Shown piece by piece: positions 5,606 to 5,799 of a DNA stretch of 5,799 nt; the stretch's first letter is position 1; each line of letters opens with the position of its first letter. A model generated the notes under the pieces. That model was not told the origin of the DNA. It saw nothing but the letters and a program-made list of their open reading frames with translations, and ran no database searches. The translations under genes and the position numbers were made by a program. Source of the stretch: CG10-46-32 sp964606465. Its GTDB lineage: Bacteria > Patescibacteriota > Patescibacteriia > UBA2169. The stretch is taken from the NCBI GenBank assembly GCA_964606465.1, contig CAZSGI010000042.1, positions 1-5,799 on the forward strand, in the 5' to 3' direction.

Positions 5606-5799
5606 TCAAAACTGTTCAATGAACCGCAGGTCCCCGCCGTATGACAAACGAATGTCGTCTACGCCGTAATAGAGCATCATTAACCTATCAATGCCCAAAC
5701 CAAAAGCAAAGCCGGACCATTGTGCGGGGTCAACCCTCATAGTGCGCAACACGTTCGGGTGCACCATGCCGCTGCCGAGCGTCTCAATCCACCCGGTCT
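5606..5799 (-). CDS. pheS: Phenylalanyl-tRNA synthetase alpha subunit, C-terminal part
   Basis: Only the last 63 codons plus the TGA stop (5608-5606) are present; the gene runs off the right edge. The visible part begins T-G-W-I-E-T-L-G-S-G-M-V-H-P-N-V-L and contains class II motif 3, G-F-A-F-G-L-G-I-D-R, whose Arg contacts ATP. The Ala in G-F-A-F-G corresponds to E. coli Ala294, which lines the phenylalanine pocket, so specificity for Phe looks normal. The end, D-L-R-F-I-E-Q-F, matches the family's usual C-terminus. Ser replaces the Cys often seen in the G-C-G-M segment, a tolerated-looking change. PheS holds the catalytic site for Phe-adenylate formation and transfer to tRNA-Phe. The stop codon is one base from the preferred pheT start, implying translational coupling. 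Any leader or attenuator would lie outside the window. Confidence 0.97.
   Translation of the reverse strand, partial: TGWIETLGSGMVHPNVLRTMRVDPAQWSGFAFGLGIDRLMMLYYGVDDIRLSYGGDLRFIEQF

Overview
The window comes from a bacterium of fairly high GC (about 57-60% by eye) with very tight gene packing on the minus strand. That strand carries the 3' end of pheS, then pheT, a small two-helix membrane protein and a CaCA-family cation exchanger, read right to left with gaps of 1, 5 and 12 bases. The PheT protein is unusually short (672 residues) because the tRNA-binding OB-fold insertion (domain B2) is missing. From memory this form occurs in some Patescibacteria/CPR (Parcubacteria-type) genomes. Together with the small membrane protein it makes a CPR-like host my best guess, at moderate to low confidence.

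Left part, plus strand (1-2201): three genes I cannot assign to a named family. A 49-residue, strongly basic protein (81-230) is followed 27 bases later by a 212-residue protein with a clear Sec-type signal peptide (258-896). This pair ends in a textbook intrinsic terminator (930-977). Almost touching its U-tract is a sigma-70-like promoter (987-1015), which probably drives a 365-residue, tryptophan-rich cytoplasmic protein (1104-2201). All three have recognisable Shine-Dalgarno sequences.

Middle (2202-2299): the plus genes and the minus operon converge on a 98-base gap. It holds a 13-bp perfect hairpin inside a longer imperfect stem, with a U-tract on one side and a U/G-rich tract on the other, so it probably terminates transcription from both directions.

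Right part, minus strand (2300-5799): an apparent pheS-pheT-membrane protein-exchanger operon whose promoter lies outside the window. PheS and PheT form the alpha2beta2 phenylalanyl-tRNA synthetase. The two downstream genes look like membrane passengers with no obvious functional link to translation. I see no tRNA, rRNA, CRISPR array, insertion sequence or attachment site. The least explained material is the plus-strand trio; the most concrete oddity is the domain-deleted PheT.
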